Shown piece by piece: positions 14,689 through 17,552 of a stretch of 17,552 nucleotides of DNA (position 1 is its first letter; each line of letters starts with the position of its first letter). The notes below the pieces were generated by a model that ran no database searches, was not told where the DNA came from, and was given only the letters and a program-made list of their open reading frames with translations. The translations under genes were made by a program, and so were the position numbers. The stretch comes from Promethearchaeota archaeon (GTDB taxonomy: Archaea > Asgardarchaeota > Lokiarchaeia > Sigynarchaeales > SOKP01). The stretch is from contig JAEOTJ010000233.1 of assembly GCA_016839905.1 (NCBI GenBank), positions 1 to 17,552 on the forward strand. The letters run 5' to 3'.

Positions 14689-14704
14689 ATATTGATATCA
14701 ATAT
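14689..14704. repeat. perfect 16-bp palindrome
   Basis: ATATTGATATCAATAT, with no spacer, lies 16 bases before the left edge of trpG-tail copy H. It could bind a dimeric protein. It sits outside any gene and 70 bases past the SDR stop. Confidence 0.5.
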
Positions 14705-14719
14705 AAGAGAGTTTTATTA

Positions 14720-15019
14720 GAAGATCTAGGCAGAGCTAAAGTAGGACCGATGCATAGTAAGGAATCTAAGGTATTTCATGATCAAGAAACGATTCTAAAA
14801 GGCGTCCCTAACCCCATATAGGTAATTAGGTATCATTCTCTATCTGCCAAATCCGATATTTTGCCTCAAGATTTAAAGATCAGTGCGACTGCAGATGATG
14901 GAACAATAATAGGAGTTCAACATAAACATTATCCGGTTGAAGGAGTTCAATTCCATCCCGAATCGATTAAAATGAAGCCCCATATCATGTAAATACTAAA
15001 AAATTTCTTGGATCTATAA
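14720..15019 (+). pseudogene. trpG 3'-end copy H (long, two internal stops)
   Basis: The C-terminal half of a TrpG-type amidotransferase, from LEDLGRAKVGPMHSKESKV through the NPI, YHSL, TADDGTIIGV and HYPVEGVQFHPES elements to ILKNFLDL and the stop at 15017-15019. Two in-frame stops break it: TAG at 14819-14821, where copy I has Glu, and TAA at 14990-14992, where copy I has Gln. The N-terminal domain with the catalytic Cys is absent. It aligns with copy I over about 100 codons, with differences concentrated at third positions. The left edge is shared with copy I at the GRAKVGPMH codons. Confidence 0.92.
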
Positions 15020-15110
15020 ATAATTCATTATTAGTAAGGCTTTAGAATAAATAATTATTTAAGGATTAGATTTAATTACTATTATAAGAAAATAAGGTTT
15101 ATTAACTACC

Positions 15111-15332
15111 ATGACAACTGAAAAGGAAAAAGAAATTACTAAAAATGATATTATATCTTCACAATTGCAAAAGAAATATTTAACAGCAGAGGAGATTAAT
15201 GCTTTAATAGAGAAATATAAAAATGTAAAACCAGAGACTACTATCATTGGCAAGGAGACTTATGAACCCTTTTTAGCAGGCATTACAGACGATACTTGGA
15301 TGAGTGTAGGAGACGAGATAAAAGAAGATTAA
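15111..15332 (+). CDS. small acidic protein, unknown
   Basis: A 73-residue hydrophilic protein with a Lys/Glu-rich, probably helical N-terminal half (LTAEEINALIEKYKNVKPET) and an acidic end (ITDDTWMSVGDEIKED). I do not recognise a family. Length and charge are like those of antitoxins or small DNA- or protein-binding adaptors, but no partner lies downstream: the next gene is convergent and overlaps it by 4 bases at the stops. The start is the first ATG after copy H, 91 bases from its stop, with AAGG 17-20 bases ahead. Confidence 0.6.
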   Translation: MTTEKEKEITKNDIISSQLQKKYLTAEEINALIEKYKNVKPETTIIGKETYEPFLAGITDDTWMSVGDEIKED

Positions 15333-15892
15333 ATTGATTTAAATTCTCTTAAGATTACCCAATTATTCTTCCACTTTTCGTCATACAGCTGTTTAGAAAC
15401 CTTATATTTTTTGAAAAACTCTTTTTCTCCAAAAGTTCTAATCATCGAATTAATCATTGATTCATTTATATATGCATACAGGAGGAAATTATTATATATT
15501 GTTCTAGCATGACCATCTAAAAAAGATCTTAACATCACGCCAAAACCCAAACCATCCACATCCTTAGAAACACCTACTCTACTTATATATAATATTTGCG
15601 AATTAGCATACTCCTTAATAAAAGCTAAATCAAAAATCTTTTTCTTTAAGATTTCTTGTTTAAAATCATCAAATGACATTGGTCTCATTCGAGCTATTCC
15701 ATATATTTTTTCATCCTTCCCAAAAATATAAGTAATGAACACACCCTTATCATTAGAATCTCGATCTTCTTTAACATATTCCTTAAGAGTCTTAGTTGGA
15801 GTATTAAATTCTCCTCTAATTGTTTGGAATGATCTATTTATATCATTTTCTGTTATTCTTCTAAGAAAGTAATTAGTGTGTTTATCTTTCAT
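15329..15892 (-). CDS. GNAT-family N-acetyltransferase
   Basis: A 187-residue protein. The N-terminus has FLRRITENDI, a GNAT-like first strand, then a strand with KIYGIARMRP. Motif A is clear: LYISRVGVSKDVDGLGFGVMLRSF, with the acetyl-CoA pyrophosphate loop V-S-K-D-V-D-G-L-G-F-G (108-118). A following strand LLYAYINESM and a C-terminal FFKKYKVS fit the fold. It would acetylate an amine from acetyl-CoA; the substrate is unknown. Some GNATs are toxins that acetylate aminoacyl-tRNA, but those pair with an RHH antitoxin on the same strand, which is not seen here. It overlaps the convergent small gene by 4 bases. Confidence 0.85.
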   Translation of the reverse strand: MKDKHTNYFLRRITENDINRSFQTIRGEFNTPTKTLKEYVKEDRDSNDKGVFITYIFGKDEKIYGIARMRPMSFDDFKQEILKKKIFDLAFIKEYANSQILYISRVGVSKDVDGLGFGVMLRSFLDGHARTIYNNFLLYAYINESMINSMIRTFGEKEFFKKYKVSKQLYDEKWKNNWVILREFKSI

Positions 15893-15965
15893 ATAAAGGA
15901 TTAATGAAGATTTATTATTTATTTTTTCTAAAATAGTAAATAGCAGTAATTTATTAATATTCTAA

Positions 15966-16289
15966 TTTTTTAGAGAAGATGAAAATACAGAATATATAGG
16001 TAGAGCTAAAGTAGGACCGATGCATGGTAAGGAATCTAAGGTATTTCACGATCAAGAAACTATTTTTAAAAACATTCTAAATCCATTAGAAGTAATCCGT
16101 TATCATTCTCTAGCTGCAAAAGGAGAGATTTTACCTAAGCAACTTAAGATATCTGCTACAGCTGATGATGGAACGATCATAGCAATCCGACAAAAGGAAT
16201 TTCCAGTAGAAGGCCTTCAATTCCATCCAGAATCCATCAAAATGAAGCTCCATAGAATGCAGATATTAAAAAATTTCTTAGAATTATAA
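15966..16289 (+). pseudogene. trpG 3'-end copy I (long, frame intact)
   Basis: Open without a stop from 15966 to the stop at 16287-16289 (about 107 codons). It gives GRAKVGPMHGKESKVFHDQE, NPLEVIRYHSL, LPKQLKISATADDGTIIAI, KEFPVEGLQFHPES, IKMKLHRMQILKNFLEL. These are the C-terminal elements of TrpG/PabA-type amidotransferases, including the catalytic His and Glu of HPES. The N-terminal half with the nucleophilic Cys is missing, so it cannot be an active amidotransferase alone. An internal ATG (16020) could start a 89-residue peptide, but no ribosome-binding site supports that. It is the least damaged copy and probably the most recent. Confidence 0.9.
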
Positions 16290-16376
16290 ATATAAGAATT
16301 TACATAAAAATATTCATTATTTATATTAATATAGAGAAATATTATCATTTCTTTAGGAATTATTAACATTCATATT

Positions 16377-17546
16377 ATGAATTCAATAGCAATCACAGGT
16401 GCCCAAGGATTTATCGGGAGTGCTTTATGTAGGATTCTAGTTGAAAGAGGAAATATAGATAACATCTTAGCATTAGATTTAAAAAAGACAGGAATTAAAA
16501 ATGTTGATGAAAGAATTATCAATATTTATGAAGAAGATTCATTAGTAGATACTTTAAAAGAAGTAGATCTGGTAGTAAATCTAGTGGCACCTTATTTTCG
16601 TCACGGAACTATAGTAGCTGACGCTGCTTTCAAAGCAGGGATTCATTACACCGATGCATGTGCGGATGTTGGAATAACAGAAACATTACTCTCAAAAAGC
16701 CAAAAATGGAAAGATTCTGGATTAACGTTAATAACTGGTCTAGGAGCATCTCCAGGTTTATCAAATCTATTAGTGGCTAAATTAGCTTCTAAATTTGATA
16801 AATTACTTGAAGCACATATATCTTGGGTTACTGGAATTAGAAATATACAAACAGCAAAAATAGTGGAAGGCATAGGAACTTTAATAAATTTTATTAAAGA
16901 AGAGTTTGGTGAGATACCTACATTTAAAGATGGAAAAATGAGTAAAGTTATAGGTTTTAAGGATGGAGCTGAAACAATATATCTTGATAAAATTCCTTGC
17001 TTAGTTTATCATTCGGGTCATAGTGAACCTATAACAATACCCCGATACTTTTCAGAAATTCGTTCAGCTTCTTGTAAAGGAAATATAGTCCCTTTTGGAA
17101 TAAGTCAAGTAATTCGAGAAGCATTAGAGAAAGGATTAGATTTAGAAAAAATAATAATGGATAGTACTAAAACTACCACTCCTTATAAACATATTCTGTC
17201 TATACTTGGAAAAGATTTAGATATAAGTAAGATCAATCACGAATCTGGTAATTTTTCTGGAGGTCTTCAAGTAAAAGTCGTAGGAATAAAAAAAGGTAAA
17301 GAGAGAACAAAGAAAAAGACGCTTACAGGAAAAGGGTTTAATCCGGAATGTTTCGATATGGCTATGGATACTTCTATACCTATCGCAGTCCTCTCAGAGG
17401 GGATTATCTCAGAAAAAATAAAGAAAAGGGGAGCATACGCACCAGAAGCCCTTGGTTCTAAAATAGCGAAGAAAATGTATAGAAAAATACTCTTTGGATT
17501 TGTTTCTCACTATTTAAAAGAAAGAAAAAGAGTAAAAAGGAAATAA
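16377..17546 (+). CDS. saccharopine dehydrogenase-like oxidoreductase
   Basis: A 389-residue cytosolic enzyme. N-terminal Rossmann fold with GAQGFIG (8-14) and Asp34 at the end of the second strand, then AAFKAGIHYTDA (83-94) and GLGASPGLSNLL (121-132), the signatures of the saccharopine dehydrogenase / carboxynorspermidine synthase group. The C-terminal part (about 135-350) is the alpha/beta substrate domain of that family, followed by a basic tail (KERKRVKRK). Members reductively couple an amino group with a keto acid or aldehyde, or run the reverse; the substrate cannot be assigned. The ATG at 16377 lies 88 bases after the stop of trpG-tail copy I, with a TATA-like stretch at about 16319-16334. 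The last 121 bases recur at the start of the window through circular closure. Confidence 0.88.
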   Translation: MNSIAITGAQGFIGSALCRILVERGNIDNILALDLKKTGIKNVDERIINIYEEDSLVDTLKEVDLVVNLVAPYFRHGTIVADAAFKAGIHYTDACADVGITETLLSKSQKWKDSGLTLITGLGASPGLSNLLVAKLASKFDKLLEAHISWVTGIRNIQTAKIVEGIGTLINFIKEEFGEIPTFKDGKMSKVIGFKDGAETIYLDKIPCLVYHSGHSEPITIPRYFSEIRSASCKGNIVPFGISQVIREALEKGLDLEKIIMDSTKTTTPYKHILSILGKDLDISKINHESGNFSGGLQVKVVGIKKGKERTKKKTLTGKGFNPECFDMAMDTSIPIAVLSEGIISEKIKKRGAYAPEALGSKIAKKMYRKILFGFVSHYLKERKRVKRK

Positions 17547-17552
17547 ATAGAA
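17426..17552. repeat. 127-bp terminal direct repeat, second copy
   Basis: Identical to bases 1-127. It contains the last codons of the oxidoreductase gene plus six bases after its stop. See the first copy for the reading as circular closure. Confidence 0.85.

Noticed and set aside
14655..14690. An eleventh, heavily decayed trpG tail (TTATGGAATTTATCTTATTTAAT)
   Set aside because: It resembles the PHGIQILK part only loosely and has no FHPES or NFL part; similarity is within chance for AT-rich DNA.
15111..15892. GNAT toxin with the small acidic protein as its antitoxin
   Set aside because: The two genes converge and are not co-transcribed, and the small protein shows no ribbon-helix-helix pattern typical of such antitoxins.
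16020..16289. Functional 89-aa glutamine amidotransferase
   Set aside because: The catalytic Cys domain is missing, there is no ribosome-binding site at the internal ATG, and the same tail occurs in nine further, mostly damaged copies.
1119..16289. CRISPR array or classical integron attC sites
   Set aside because: Spacing is 0.5-4 kb rather than tens of bases, the repeats are coding-derived and diverged, no Cas or IntI gene is present, and the attC R'/R'' core boxes are not visible.
1..17552. tRNA or rRNA genes
   Set aside because: No T-arm GGTTCRA pattern in a cloverleaf context and no rRNA-like GC-rich conserved stretches were seen on either strand; a covariance-model scan was not possible.

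Overview
The window looks like a piece of AT-rich archaeal DNA, most likely from an Asgard (Lokiarchaeia-like) archaeon. The reasons are a Ras/Rab-type small GTPase, TATA-box promoters with short or absent leaders, Shine-Dalgarno sites of the GGTGAT/GGAGG type, a secreted beta-propeller protein with a C-terminal membrane anchor, and archaeal-type toxin-antitoxin modules. The exact lineage is inference. Bases 1-127 repeat exactly as bases 17426-17552, so the sequence is best read as a closed circle of 17,425 bp, cut inside the 3' end of a saccharopine-dehydrogenase-like gene. No replication protein, integrase, transposase, tRNA, rRNA or CRISPR array was found.

The dominant feature is a set of ten copies of the 3' end of a trpG-like gene (glutamine amidotransferase subunit, ending FHPESIKMKPHGMQILKNFL then stop). 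All ten lie on the + strand, between genes. Eight are short (about 50-150 bp) and two are long (about 300-325 bp). They end near 1193 (J), 2847 (A), 3452 (B), 5831 (C), 6352 (D), 10395 (E), 11394 (F), 12144 (G), 15019 (H) and 16289 (I). None carries the amidotransferase N-terminal half with the catalytic Cys. They divide the circle into ten segments, and each segment holds one self-contained functional unit with its own promoter, on either strand. This resembles a gene-cassette array, or serial insertion at the 3' end of trpG, with the trpG tail as the recombination site.

Segments in order: (I to J across the junction) a saccharopine-dehydrogenase-like oxidoreductase, a frameshifted DUF998 membrane protein and the tail of a broken surface protein; (J-A) a secreted, anchored beta-propeller protein; (A-B) a RelB/RelE-type toxin-antitoxin pair; (B-C) an AbiEi-like winged-helix protein with an unknown 252-aa partner, then about 600 bp of AT-rich DNA; (C-D) a decayed small membrane protein; (D-E) a four-gene ABC-2 transporter operon; (E-F) a PIN toxin with an RHH/UPF0175 antitoxin; (F-G) a small GTPase; (G-H) an HxlR-type regulator divergent from an alpha/beta hydrolase and a short-chain dehydrogenase; (H-I) a small acidic protein convergent with a GNAT acetyltransferase.

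The units do not form one pathway. Toxin-antitoxin modules, a transporter, small-molecule enzymes and broken genes side by side are typical accessory cargo. The shared trpG tail is what ties them together and is the main candidate for an undescribed system.
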